Shown: piece after piece, positions 32,631-44,292 of the stretch
How the letters are laid out: every line of letters begins with the position of its first letter
Position numbering within the stretch: the first letter of the stretch is position 1
DNA from: Nectonema munidae
Taxonomy: Eukaryota > Nematomorpha > Nectonematoida > Nectonematidae
DNA length: 64,000 nucleotides
NCBI GenBank assembly: GCA_030549495.1
Contig: JAUIRK010000150.1
Span: 248,001-312,000 of the forward strand
Direction: 5' to 3'
Program-made: the position numbers and the translations under genes
Notes under the pieces: generated by a model
Database searches by the model: none
Told to the model about the DNA's origin: nothing
Seen by the model: only the letters and a program-made list of their open reading frames with translations

Positions 32631-33183
32631 TTTAATAGAGATAAAATAAACAAGAATATAAATTTTTTTAATAATTTTACACATATAATAAGCAAAGATG
32701 GATGATACTAATAGCCTATGAGACAATTTGTCAGGGGGCGAAATGTCTGTCGACCGTTATTTAAATAATTTTTTAATTATAAGGGCTAGCTACTTAAACG
32801 TTGGCTTTTGCTGCTTATAAAAACTTGAAAATATCAAATAAACTCTCATTCTTTATGCCTCCTATTATTTTGAAATTATTCTGAGAACAGACGGTTCCAT
32901 TTTAAAATAGTGAAAATTGGTTTATTAGTTTATTTTGTTTCCTTTCTCTCTTATGTTAATTATGTATCAAATTTTTCAATTTTGAGTAAAAGGTAAGGTG
33001 CAGCGAGTGTATTTTCATTGATAAGGCACTGATGTACCGCTTATGTCAAACTTTGAACAAATTTGTATCGATGAGGAATCGAATCCAGAGGCTTCCGTGC
33101 TATGTCCATCATCTCAACCAACTTGCCATGCCACACATAGATAGAGTATGCTGTAGGGGATACGTCAAATTAGTTTTCAAAAA
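32631..33183. mobile_element. Secondary insertion inside hAT copy 1, carrying a SINE
   Basis: This stretch interrupts sequence that is continuous in the other hAT copy (around 18085-18100). It contains a SINE copy (32993-33134, minus) and, at its left, GAGACAATTTGTCAGGGGGCG, which recalls the hAT's own 48-bp repeat. Its exact edges and family are not clear. Confidence 0.5.
32993..33134 (-). mobile_element. tRNA-derived SINE, copy B
   Basis: The minus strand from 33134 reads GTGGCATGGCAAGTTGGTTG (A-box-like), then a B box GGATTCGATTCC (complement of 33075-33086), and the tail AAGCGGTACATCAGTGCCTT followed by CAATGAAAATACA. Same layout and tail as copy A at 18995-19143, though clearly diverged. 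It sits within the insertion inside hAT copy 1. Confidence 0.65.
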
Positions 33184-34490
33184 ACTTAAGTTATGCACTA
33201 AAATTTTTTAGTTTTTGTTGAAGCTCTATAACTTTTTCTGATAGACTTTTTTTCCTTAAAAGTTATTATAAAAGGCAAATCATTGCAAAATGTTAACAGT
33301 TCTTTTACTTTTTGTAGATTTTTGTAGCTTGTATAATGAAATAATGCGATCTTAATTTTTTGTTTTATTTTTGTTTGCACAATTATAACTTCGTTTTATA
33401 TCCTTGCCCCTGAATCAATCACATTTTTTCATATAAACATCACAGGTTATCTAGTAGACTCTTTGTCTTTAGACTACATTCACTGATATAAAACTATCCA
33501 ACCTTCAGTTATTTGTTTTCTCTATGAATCAAATATCCTTTCATCAATTCCTGTAATGTGCCTGGTAGACTACTTCATTTTTCAAATCAAAAACCCTATT
33601 CCACCCCCTAACATTTTTGGATTTTTTTAAACTAGTGTATATTCGATGGTTGTAGGTAAAAATGCCCCCAATTAAAAAGTAGGAAAAAATGCCCCCTAAT
33701 TTTTGATTTTTAGGATTTTTTATAATTATATAAATATTTTTATTTGGTACCGTTTTGAAAGGCTAAATTTCTAAAATTTCTTAATCTATAGGGTTTTTTC
33801 TTTATAAAGTTCTTGAAAACAATAGCAAAGGTGCATATTTGTGGGAATGTGTTCTTAAAATCAGTTAAAATACAAATTATATTTAGAAAGTGTTCTGATA
33901 CACAAAAAGTCCAAAAATATTTGCTGTTTTATAAAAAAAAATTTTGTATTTAAAAAATTGTCGTATGCTGAGTTTTTTAGTTTACTTTAATTAAATTTTA
34001 AATGTTTTAAATGAAAAGTTAACTTTTTTTTTTACAAAAAATCTTTATTTGACATATCTTTTTTAAAAATTTTAATTAATAATTTTTTGAAATTTTTTGT
34101 GTTGGGGCATTTTTTCCTAATTTAAATTGGGGCATTTTTTCCTACTTTTTAATTGGGGGCATTTTTTCCTACTTTTTAATTGGGGGCATTTTTTCCGGAG
34201 GCATTTTTTCTGCGCACTATATTCGATATGCAAATTTAATTAAAATATTTTCGCTGGAAGTATAGTATTTAAATTCACCAATTTTGTAAAAAAAATATAA
34301 TGTAATCTTATAAATTTAGGACTTTAGGGTATGCGCTGAATACACTCTATTTTAAAGGATATTTGGTCTCCCGTGGTATTTCCAGACCACTAATTTTGAA
34401 AATTGCAAGAAAAAAATTTCGCCCCCCCCCAATAATTTTGAGGATGTGCGCCCCTGATTTTGTTTTACTTTTCATCACTGGTATCTTTGT

Positions 34491-37130
34491 TTTACTTTTT
34501 ATCACAAAATATAACTATATATTCAACCACGAAACACAGTGAATATTATCAAAGATATCAACGAGGAAGAGGAAATAAGTCTTTTTTAATGAAGAAAAAA
34601 TTTGAAATAACTTTAATCAGTGGAAATATGAACGAACAAAATTTTTAGTAATTAAAAATTTAATTTAAAAATTTTTTAGAAATAAATAAATTATAATAAT
34701 ATTAATAATTTAAAAAAATATAGAAATAAAAACTAAAATGTAAAGTAAATGTTAGCATGTAATAGCATATGGAAGAATTTCAAAAATTAACTGAACTTGT
34801 AAAGATATTCTAAAATAAAATAAAAAGTAATTTTGGATTTAAAAAAAGGCAATTTCGAGTTTGAAAAAGATAACCTTTCCAATATGTCTTTTTACTCGCC
34901 GTGAGTATGCTTTTCGAAGTATTACGATGTTGATATTTTACTTGTTTGATGTGCACAATTTTCCTCCTTACTTTTGTGCAGGAAATTTTAGAAAGAAAAC
35001 GTCTCCATTTGTTTGTTTTGTCACATCGCTTGCTGCTTGCCATCCAGACAAAACGTTATTTAATTAAATGATGCAAAATGAATCAGCCTTTTTCTATCTT
35101 CCCTTCAGAGTGTTCAGTCCAGAATGATTATTGTTGAAATGATGAAAGCTTACGTAAAATACGTGTTTACCTAGACTAGACCAACTCAGCTTGAACATTG
35201 TTTCGCTTGGGTAGAAAGAAGAGAAAAGGAAGAGAGATCCATGAAAATAATTTACAACCTTTTATTTTCATATTCGCATCACAAGGCTGCAAGAATTTTT
35301 GGTAAAACCCATTTTCTGAAAAAACCCCTTCGGAAAAACTCTTTTAGAAATAAATTTTGAATAATTTTTTAAGAAATCCTTTTAAATTATATTTATCAAT
35401 TATTATTTAATCATTTGATATCATTTTTTATTGGTATAGTAATGTCTTAATTTAACAACTGTGCATTCCACATACTTTAACAAACTGAGAAACAAGCTTA
35501 CTAAAAAATTTTTTAATTTATTAAAATTATTACAATGGAGGGTGTTTGGGGAGGGGGGGGATTTTTCCAAAGCTAATTTTCCCAAATTTGTGTTTGTCAA
35601 ACTCAATTGTTTCTAAAGATTTTAAAGCTCAGAACGAATTCATATGTACCATAATTCAGTGTTTTCAGTGTTATTGAATAAGTTCAGCTTTGTTCTTTGA
35701 CAGGTTTAATTCCCCAATAAACATCTTGTCCCATTTAACTATTAACCATAACAAAAATGTTTTTCTTTAAGAATTTTTTAATTTACATCTGTTAATAATA
35801 AAAATCTAGGAAAATTTAATATTTATAATTTGTAGTCGAACTACAGTTTTCCAAAATTTCCAATGAGAATGTAACTTAGTTTTCTATCATTTTTAATAAT
35901 AAGTATTCCTTTATATTAATTAAATATCAAATCATAGACGATATCAGAATTTGAATTTTCTTTCAAAAACTGATCAAAACTTCCCTTTTTCCCTCACGCT
36001 ATATTTCAACTTTAGCTTTAATTAAGTTCAAATAAAATATGAATAAATGAGAATTAAATTAATTCTCAATGGTATTAAAAAAATACTGATAATTGCATTT
36101 TAAAAAACTTGTGCCATTCTTGAGTCTAATTGTGTGATTTGTCGTTGAACTAGTCGAATCATTGATAATAAGAAAGGCATTATATTTAGAATGAGAGCGT
36201 ATTTAGAATTCTAACAGAAGGGATAAAAATTTTTAGAGAGGAAGAGATGTTTTTGGCAAATTTAAAATTTCTTTATCTTTTTACTTTCAATCTTCGATTT
36301 TAAGTACCAAAAAAAACTTAACATAAAAGTCTAAAATTTTACTCCCAATGACAGATAAAATACTTTATTTGTTTGTGAGAAAAACTGAACGTTTGTGTTA
36401 ATCAGTTAATTAGTAGAAATTATGCACAGAGAAAATAAACTCCTAGACCTAGAGTATGCGAATATGATGGAAAAAATGAATCTAGGATAGTAAATAACTA
36501 TAGTTAAATAAAATTTTGCTTCATGTTTACGAAATTTAAATGTTTTGTGCCATCCAATTAGTAGAATTCACTTGCTAAAGGACCTGTGTTGATAACTTAG
36601 CATATATAATAATCAGCCATGCAAAATCGATCAATAGTGATCCTTCTGTATCTTTCATACTCAATATCTACTTCCTTCCTCCAAGCTCCTTATTTCATTA
36701 CCTGACTAATTAATATCTTTCATTTCGCAAAAGATGATTCTAATGTTATCATGCGAAAATGCTATTTTTATAAGCGATGTAGTGTCTACGTGTTGAAATG
36801 GGCATACAAGTAACTACAAAATATAGTTTTAGAGTCTATTTTATAGTCTTTTGTGAGAGTATGTCAAAAAAGGAGCGAAAATTGAATTACTAAAGCGATT
36901 TTTTTGGTAAAGTGTAGTACGTGTACATTTTGTAGAATACGCGTTGCTTAATTTGAACACACATTATTTTGGAACTTTCTATTCACCTGCTATTGATTGA
37001 TTTACAACTTGCATTGTCAAATCGCTGTGTCACACATTCTCCCCCATTTATTGATGTTTCTATATTCTTACTTTCTTTCTTTACAGCAGGCCATTAGTTC
37101 TTTCATTCTACTCAGCTTTATTATTAACTT
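34491..37130. other. AT-rich non-coding stretch
   Basis: No gene or bounded element recognised. Short open frames around 34810-35067 have no visible domain. A run of G lies at about 35549-35560. Part may be the 5' end of the CR1-like LINE or the flank of the piggyBac relic, whose edges were not found. Confidence 0.4.
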
Positions 37131-39000
37131 CAAAGTTGTCCATTGAATTTTTGAATTGTTTCTGTCAATGAAGCATAATAAAAGAGCCTCTTGCAAACTA
37201 GCTTGCGCTATACTTGAGATAGAAAAAGCAACAAATTCTGAAGATTATGAAATGACTGAAGAAGAGGCTCAAGAGAGTAGTTATGTTTATAATATGAATA
37301 GAGAAACTATTGAAGAAGGTGGGGATACCATTCCAAATTCTGATTCGCAAGATGATGAGGGAGACATTGATGTATATTTGTCTGCCTCAGATGACGATTA
37401 TTCTTCTTGTGATGAAGAAGATGATAAAAAAGTAGACCAAAGCACAATGTCGAGACACTGCCTGGTGGTAACGTTGAGTGGAATGGCGTTATTTTTTTGC
37501 CGCTTGCTTTTCTTTCAAAAATCCGCAGCAACAATATTATAAAGCAAAAAACAAGGGTATTGTGCAGTGCAACCCAACTTCTGAAATGGACGCATTTTTG
37601 AAATTCTACTCGGAAGATATGTTCCTTCATTTGCTCAGAAACACTAATAGAAAAGCGAAAGACTTAATGGGGTTTTATGAGAAAAAAACATAATAAAAAG
37701 CATCCACATCCGATGACCATATTTTCTTTTGATTAAATACTTTCTTTTTATACTATTTTCATAAGAGCAGGTGCAGAAAGAGATAACATGTCTTGCTTAC
37801 AAGATTTGTGGAAGCCAAACCATAGTAGACCTTTTTACAGAGCTTTTTGTGTTTACCAACGTTTGAAATTTTTTCTACGTTGTCTTCGTTTCGACAATTT
37901 TAGAAATAGAGGAGAAAGGAAAAAATATGATAAGGTGGCGGCTTATAGTTAAATATGGCACATGTTCGAAAGATATCTAACAAGGTTTATTATTCTTGAA
38001 TGACTATTGATGAGCAACTTTATGAATATCGAGAGAAATTTCCTGGCCTCTTTTTCATGTCAAGCAAGCCAAGAAAATATGCTTTGAAAATATTCTGGTT
38101 GCATGAATCTAGTAGTGGATTCACGCTTTTCGCAGAAATTTATAGTGGTAAAAATTTGGATGTCACATGAAAGAAAGATCTGGCTTAAAAAGTTGTTTTG
38201 AAACTTTCAAATCCCTATTATTTTACTGGTAGAGAGATAGTGACAGATAGATACTTTACAAAGTCATAAACTCGCTGTAGAGGTTGGAAAAGTAGGCTTA
38301 CGAATTTTGGCGACTTTGAATAAAACCAGAAAATCTGTTCCTCCTTTTTTGAAAGATATAAAAAGTCGAAATATCTTTTCAACATCATCTTTGTACGACC
38401 ATGCCAACAAAGTTTCAATTACTTCTTACGTTGCAAAAAAAGGGAAAAAAGTTTTCATCTTCACATTCTAAAATAAAAATTAGTCAGCGCGATGATAAAA
38501 AGCCAGAAGTTATATTGGATTAAAACAAAGGTAAAATAGATCTTATGGATTCTATAATTGAAGAATTTTCAACAAGAAAGAAAACTAATTGATGGTCTCT
38601 TCTTCTTCTTAACTTTAATGTTATTGATGTGTCTTGGTCAACCGCATATATACTGATGTCCAAAAGCGGATATACAAAGTCTAGGAAAGATTTTTTTAAA
38701 AGCTCTTTCTTTCCAACTTGCAGAAAAACAAGGAAACGTTCGTTTAGAAAACTACAGACTTTCAAAGATGTAAAAGAAGCAGGAAAACTTATTGGAGTTA
38801 TTGAAATTGAGGGAGTGCCAGTTAACAGGAAAAAAACGAATAACGCTAATCCTTGCAAGTTTTGTAAGAAATCTTTTTTCGTTCCATATGCCATTCTTGT
38901 GATTATGCTATATGCCCTGAACATCGCTTCCAAGTAAAAGAAGATTTTTGTCATATATGTAAACAATAATAAATAAAAAAAATTATTTTCATAACATGTT
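37131..39000 (+). pseudogene. piggyBac transposase pseudogene
   Basis: The N-terminal acidic region is open at 37156-37460 (runs of D and E such as SDSQDDEGDIDVYLSASDDD). Later, in shifting frames, come GERKKYDKVAAY, MTIDEQLYEYREKFPGLFFM and SSKPRKYALKIFWLHESSSG followed by FTLFAEIYSGKNLDVT (the piggyBac TIDE...YxxSKPxKYGIK...W core). Then come MDSIIEEFSTRKKTN, WSLLLLNFNVIDVSWSTAYI and a C-terminal cysteine cluster (CKFCKKS, CHSCDYAICPEH, CHICK). These are, in order, the DDD-domain and C-terminal zinc finger of piggyBac transposases. Numerous stops and frame changes make it dead. It moved by cut-and-paste at TTAA sites by family rule; the ends were not found. Confidence 0.75.
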
Positions 39001-39883
39001 TTAATCATAATAAAGTTTTTTTCAATTAAGTTAAGATTGAAATGTATTTCAATCATTAAAACTCCCATTGACACATATATGCTGCAACTTCGTGTATTGT
39101 CTTCTAAACTAGTTTCGCAATCAACAGTGCAAACACTCACAAACGTCATTTTACTTTTCCATTCCTGATTGTATATGATCCATCCACATCTGCCAGGTTT
39201 GAATATTTTATTTGTTAAGTAAAATAGTAAAAGTATTTTAGTTATATCACAAAATGCGAAATTTCAAAATTTTATAGATATCTCTAATGTATAAATGTGA
39301 TACTTGTCATTTTGTTTCTAAGTGATAAATACAGTATATAGCTCATATGCACGATAGGCAGTTTATTTTTGAGATATTTACGGCCCAAGCATCAGCATAT
39401 AGAAGAAAAAGATTTATCTTCGTTTAATGATTTTGAAATGTTCACAAAGGACAATACAAGTATAGTCTATTGTCAAATGTTCAAGATAACCATCATACTT
39501 TGCTTTTTTACATGTTATTTTTGTTTTTGGTTGAACCCAGTAGATAGAATAGAATACTGATCTACCTTTCAGAAAGCCTCTTTTTCATGTTTCGTTTTAA
39601 AAGAACTCTTACTGAAAAATGATATTTTTCGTTTGGCAATGTAAGCCACAAATCTAGAGATTGGTATATGAGGGAGTATTGTGTTTCACAAAAAAAAGTT
39701 GGTGTTAAAGCACAATTACTTAAGTTTTTCGTTATCCATCTTTCTTTAAGATCTGTTCACCTTGTTTTGATTTGTTTCACTAGATTTTTTTTAAAAAAGA
39801 AGTATTTAATGAAGTTTTAATAGCGTTGATTGGGGAATGGGGATCCACTCATGCATTTCCTCACTCACATGTGTACTAATTAA
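39001..39883. other. AT-rich non-coding stretch
   Basis: No gene seen. Includes the unresolved right flank of the piggyBac relic. Confidence 0.4.
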
Positions 39884-40590
39884 CACAACATAACATAAGT
39901 GCAGCAATGTAAAGAAGCTAAGCGCCTATATATGTGAATTGTATCAAATATAATACAAATAAAATACAAATCAATCAAATAATGAGGTATCTTTTATCTT
40001 TCCAAAAATCATCAAGCTTTAAAGCTTCAAAAGATATTTATATTCAAGGAATCGACAACTTCACTTGGCAAACCATTCCAGTGATTATATGCTTTTTCTC
40101 TTAAATAGTGTTGTCTATAATTACTTTGATAGGAATCAGATTTTAATTTCAGGGAATGTGATCTGGAAATTCTCTTTGAGTAACCGCAGACAAAATATTC
40201 TCGTCAATGTTCATGTTTCCTTTCACAATATTAAATATAGTAATCATTTCATTCCTTAGGCTTCTGTAATACAAAGAAGGAAGAATCTTCTAATGTAACA
40301 TAAACTTTGCATTCCTTTCAAGTGTTTTGTAAATACTCTTTAAACGTTTTCTATTTTTCTGATGTTCATGATTGAAGAATTTCCAAAAATCACATTTCCA
40401 TATTCTAAAACAGGCCTGACTAAAGATTTGAACAGATGGAAGAAACTTCAATGTCAGATAACACAAAAGTTTTGTTTAACATGTGTAATATAGAGAAAGC
40501 TTTTTTTACAACATGAGAAACATGATCAGAAAAACAAAATTTTTAATCAACAATTAATCCTAAATCATATTTTCAATACAATTCTAAACA
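39884..40590 (-). mobile_element. CR1-like LINE fragment, third copy, decayed
   Basis: The minus strand, in several frames, carries the same C-terminal polymerase landmarks as the LINE at 27.5 kb (around 40060-40110 the block corresponding to YNHWNGLPNEVV, and further the FNIVKGNMNIDE and VRPVLEYGNVIFG regions). It ends at 39884-39898 in the ATGTT-type 3' repeats. Many frame changes; older than the 27.5-kb copy but of the same subfamily. Confidence 0.7.
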
Positions 40591-40896
40591 CCATTTTACC
40601 ACGTTTGAAAATAACGCGTTCAAAATTTTCAAAAAACCTTTCGCAATAAACATGTTAATGTTCAAAATTCAGAACCATTTAACTTTAAACGCGTTTAAAG
40701 ACTAGTGTACCAAATGATTCATTCTGTTCAAAAAGCACAAAAGTACTAGATGATTTGAATTCTCGTAGAAAACCAGAAAAAAAAATTTCAAAATCAAATT
40801 AAGCACTATAAATGATAGGATACCACATTGAAACTAAAAAGGAAAGAAAAGGTTCAAATTAGAAAATGTTAAATAGGCGTCAAAATAGTTTCAATC

Positions 40897-40902
40897 TTTA
40901 TT
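40897..40902 (-). promoter_or_regulatory. Polyadenylation signal of the SAM-domain gene
   Basis: AATAAA on the minus strand about 20 bp after the stop codon of the last exon. Confidence 0.45.
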
Positions 40903-40923
40903 TAAAAAGTAATTTTTTAAATG

Positions 40924-42716
40924 TCATTGAGAATTTTTTCGAACTTTTCGAACTAAGTTCAAACTCTTAAAGTATGGAAAATCATCCACTTTTTTTTCTT
41001 TTTGAAGAACACCAAGAAGCTGGAACTGGTTTGGAAAGTTGAAATCGAAGACATAATAGACAGCCATTGAAAGAACTTTTATTGCTCTTTTTATATCTTG
41101 TCTAAACTTGAAAGTTATTCCGCATACTTGTACTTCACATTCTACAACAACCAGCTTTGGTGAACACTGCACACTTTATCGAAGACACTAGTTCAGTTTT
41201 CTCGTTAAAAATTTTTAAATTTTTTCTTTTGAAATGATTGGAATAATCACATATTACTTTTAACGTTGAAACGAAATAGTATAGGAAAGGGTTTTAAGGC
41301 GATAAAAATATACTTACATGAAGGATGTTTATTAATTTTTCATCACTTTTTCTAGAGAGTTGAGTAGCTTTGTCTGCCTTTTCCATTAATTTGATGATGT
41401 GATGAGGTTCTTCTTGTACAGACGTTCCCTGTTCAAAAATAAATTTTTATTTACTTGCAAAACAAATAACTTCTCAACAAAGAAAAAGCAGCAAAATAAA
41501 TCATAACCTGCTCACACTCTGTAAAAATCTTTTTTAGCTTCTCAATCAAGGTATCCAAATTTTTTTCAATTATCTCATGATTAAGATGAGATTTAATTAA
41601 AAAAACTCAATTTCAATCTAAACAAAAACTTTAAATGATAAAATCTGAAAATATTCAAAAAAACTTACACACTCAATATTTTGAAAAAACGGAAATTTTT
41701 CCATTATTGATAAAACACTTGCTTCTTGCATTGCTTGAATCATTTTCCTACGATCACGAAGAGTAACTTGCAGTGCGGTTTTGAGCTTTGCTTTATCTAC
41801 CTTAACTGATTCAATATTTTGAAGCTTTTGGAGTATTTTTTCAGCTTCTTCTACTGTGTAGACGTAGACGCTATAATTTTCTGCAAAAACTGTTAATACA
41901 ACCAAATCAACAAAATAAAAATAAAACAATGAAACCAGCTGAATCGACTTTTAAAAAAGAACGTGATGATTTTTTAGAACGTTTTTGGGTCTTCTCCATC
42001 TCCATCTTATGTTTCTAACTTTTTGAGATACTTTGGAAATGAGAAAACTCTTAAAATTAAAAATGTTATTACTAGAAGTGAACACATATATAATTAAAAC
42101 TTAGATGAGATACTTACCCATGAATTTTTACCATATGGAAATTTGATGCATGAATAAGTTTGAACCAACTTTTGCCAAGACATTGATAATTTTCAATATC
42201 TTTCGAGAACAAAACATGGAAAGCTGTCTCTTCCACTAGATTATTGAACTCTTTTAAAATATCACCTTTTTTTAGCAAATTTCTTATCAATTTAGAGTAA
42301 GTAGGGCGTTCAACAGGATTAAGCAATTTTCTTTTTCCTGCTGCATTCTCGTAATCAGATGATTGCGTAAAACTAATTTCGGAACTTCTAGGGCATTCAC
42401 TTATTATTTCGCGTGCTCTATCACATCTATGCAAAAGGAATGAATGCAATATGCTAATTTTTTTCATTGGACCCATTTTGTTTCTAACTATTTTGTTCAA
42501 ATCTTCTTGGCTTAAACTTGAAAAAGTTTTACCGTCTATTTCATTTTCTGAAAAAAAAATCAAAAATAAGTATTGAGAAAATAAAAATATAACTTTTTTT
42601 CCTTTGAAGGAATCAATTATGTCAGAAGAAAAGTAAAGCTCATGAAGATATCTTAGAATGTCTTCAGTTTTTGTATTTTCATCAATATTTTTGGCAATTT
42701 CTTCTAGTTTTTCCAT
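40924..42716 (-). CDS. Multi-exon SAM-domain protein, SAMD3-like
   Basis: Exons read on the minus strand. First part, 42716-42118: MEKLEEIAKNIDENTKTEDI, then LRYLHELYFSSDIIDSFK and NEIDGKTFSSLSQEDLNKI...GPMKKI, a sterile-alpha-motif fold, followed by LLNPVERPTYSKLIRNLLKK. A strong donor GTAAGT follows 42118. Exon 41880-41669 (VEEAEKILQKLQ...RDRRKMIQAMQ...FFQNIEC) ends at donor GTAAGT. The next exons are 41573-41508 (IIEKNLDTLIEKLKKIFTEC), 41428-41318 (GTSVQEEPHHIIKLMEK... to LINILH) and 41166-40924 (CSPKLVVVECEVQVCGITFK, AVYYVFDFNFPNQFQ) with stop. The last four are joined by phase-0 introns. The join between 42118 and 41880 is not resolved; an extra exon around 42071-41935 is likely (KVSQKVRNIRWRWRRP or the overlapping frame). 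Overall order resembles SAMD3-like proteins, whose function is poorly known. The putative intron 42601-42548 inside the SAM domain starts GA rather than GT and reads through in frame. Confidence 0.65.
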
Positions 42717-42956
42717 TGAATACCTCAAATTATTTGTAAAAAATAACGTCCTCATAAATCAATATGAATTAAGTAAATTTGAAAATTCAAAAAAAAGTTA
42801 TTACTAAAATTTAAAAATAATTTCAAAACGAAAAAATTGAGATAAAATAAATAGTTACAAAATATAAGATTTGTGCTAAATATTGCATTCCTCAATCCCA
42901 CACAAAGTCAACATTGTTAAGCATCAGGTTGTAAACATTTTCGCTTTCTATGTCAA

Positions 42957-43376
42957 CTATAATTGAGGCCACTCATATATTAGTTCATCAATATTGAAAA
43001 CAATCTTTTCATTAGTTTTTTTGCATTTGAAAGAATTTAAATGAGATGAAAAAAATAAGATTTCTAGTTTAGAAGTATAAAATGTGACAAAATTAGAAAA
43101 AATAGATTTTTTTTCTAAAAAAACAAGAATTGGGGATTTAAATGTTATTTTTTCATAAATAAAAATATCACCTATCACAATAAGTTTTCCTTTGTGTTCA
43201 AATTTAAAAGGCGATATGGCATACTTCCAAGTTTTCGGATACACTTTATTTTCAATGAAAACTTTCACTTGTAATTCTACATTATTTTTTTCAATTGAAA
43301 AACTTTTAAAATCAACCTCCTTTTCCTTCAAATAATTTTTAGAAACATTTTTTTGAAAAGAAAATTGAAAACACAT
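42957..43376 (-). CDS. Orphan ORF, 139 residues
   Basis: An open frame starting MCFQFSFQKNVSKNYLKEKE and ending ELIYEWPQL. It is rich in alternating hydrophobic and polar residues (LQVKVFIENKVYPKTWKYAI, KLEILFFSSHL), suggesting a beta-rich fold. It has only two cysteines, no signal peptide and no motif I recognise. It lies between the SAM-domain gene (same strand, about 240 bp downstream) and the divergent secreted-protein gene. It might be one exon of a longer gene, but no convincing upstream exon was found. Confidence 0.4.
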   Translation of the reverse strand: MCFQFSFQKNVSKNYLKEKEVDFKSFSIEKNNVELQVKVFIENKVYPKTWKYAISPFKFEHKGKLIVIGDIFIYEKITFKSPILVFLEKKSIFSNFVTFYTSKLEILFFSSHLNSFKCKKTNEKIVFNIDELIYEWPQL

Positions 43377-43400
43377 CCAAAGTTGATGGCAGTGTATTAG

Positions 43401-44290
43401 TGATTTTTCGATTTATTTAAAGTTCTCCCACTTAACCTTTTTAAAAACATTGTTTTGCTTCAAGGCGCATACACCAATTGTTACGTGGCGGCCCAAAACG
43501 CGCAATCTGATCCACGAAGTCTGTCAAATAATGCATTTTGGGAGTCTAATTTATTTTGGGGTAAAGAAATTTAAACTTTTTATTATGATTGTAAATCAAA
43601 TAAAAAAGGGTGTTTAGAGTATCAAAGAAGAAACTGGAGAGAAACATAAAATAGAAATCTTGATTAACATTATAAAGTTGAACCAGTTTTCATCAGATTT
43701 AGAAAAAATCTTTCAATTAAAAAGGGTAAAACAAAAAGAAAATTTTTAGTTTCCACAGCAGTCATTGGAAAAATGACTTATCTCTAAAGTCTAAAAATGA
43801 CTTTGATTTATGGGTTTAATCATAGTGGGATTTAACGGGTTCGGATTTACAGCTTCTAAATCATAGAGCACGACTCAGAATTTTTCTCTGTTCTTTTTCT
43901 TTCAATATCCATCCTAATTTACAAATTTTGTTCCATTTTGAAAAACATTTTAATAATAATTGAAAGCAAGAAGAAAGGCTCATGCTTTTTCACACTGGCT
44001 ACAATTAATACGAATAGGTAAGTAAATATGAAAATAGTGATGTCGCAAACATTTAGAATTAGAGTCTAGACTAGACAATGCCTCTCTAATATCATTTATA
44101 AGCTTGCCTAATTTTATTAAGTAAACAAATATATGCATAAAAATTGAAATAGGCCATACATCACGCTAGTATATAACGACGAGAAATTTTGCATTCAAAG
44201 TATTTTTGTTGTTGGAACTCAAGATTGAAGAAGGGAGAAAGCAAAGTTTAGACAACATATTCTAAAGTCACGAATCCTTGAATCTTCCTC
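43401..44290. other. Non-coding stretch between divergent genes
   Basis: No further exon recognised on either strand. It probably contains the promoter of the secreted-protein gene that starts at 44293; no core element was singled out. Confidence 0.35.
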
Positions 44291-44292
44291 TG

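Larger units (their letters stand above)
31222..34456 (-). mobile_element. Non-autonomous hAT transposon, copy 1, inserted in LINE ORF1
   Basis: A 3235-bp element with CAGGGGCGCACATCC at its left end and the inverted form GGATGTGCGCCCCTG at its right end. It is flanked by a perfect 8-bp target duplication ATTTTGTT (31214-31221 and 34457-34464). Removing it restores the LINE's ORF1 reading frame exactly, so the LINE is older. It is the inverted homologue of the copy at 16770-18427; homology spans about 32390-34456. It is longer because of a 0.55-kb insertion at about 32631-33183 and an extra 1.17 kb at the left end. No transposase ORF was found. Confidence 0.92.
27466..34490 (-). mobile_element. 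CR1-like LINE, near full length, interrupted by a hAT transposon
   Basis: On the minus strand the element starts before 34475 (ORF1 start), is split by the hAT insertion 31222-34456, and continues through ORF1, an APE endonuclease and reverse transcriptase to ORF2's end at 27545. It finishes at about 27466-27485 in ATGTT-type tandem repeats, the 3' signature of this group. Gene order (PHD-like ORF1, endonuclease, RT without RNase H) and the 3' repeats fit the CR1 clade. ORF2 now lies in at least four pieces, so it cannot be active. Confidence 0.85.

Noticed and set aside
38520-39149. A 209-residue ORF on the minus strand
   Set aside because: It lies antisense to the piggyBac C-terminal region, which explains the sequence on the plus strand; no domain is seen in the antisense product.
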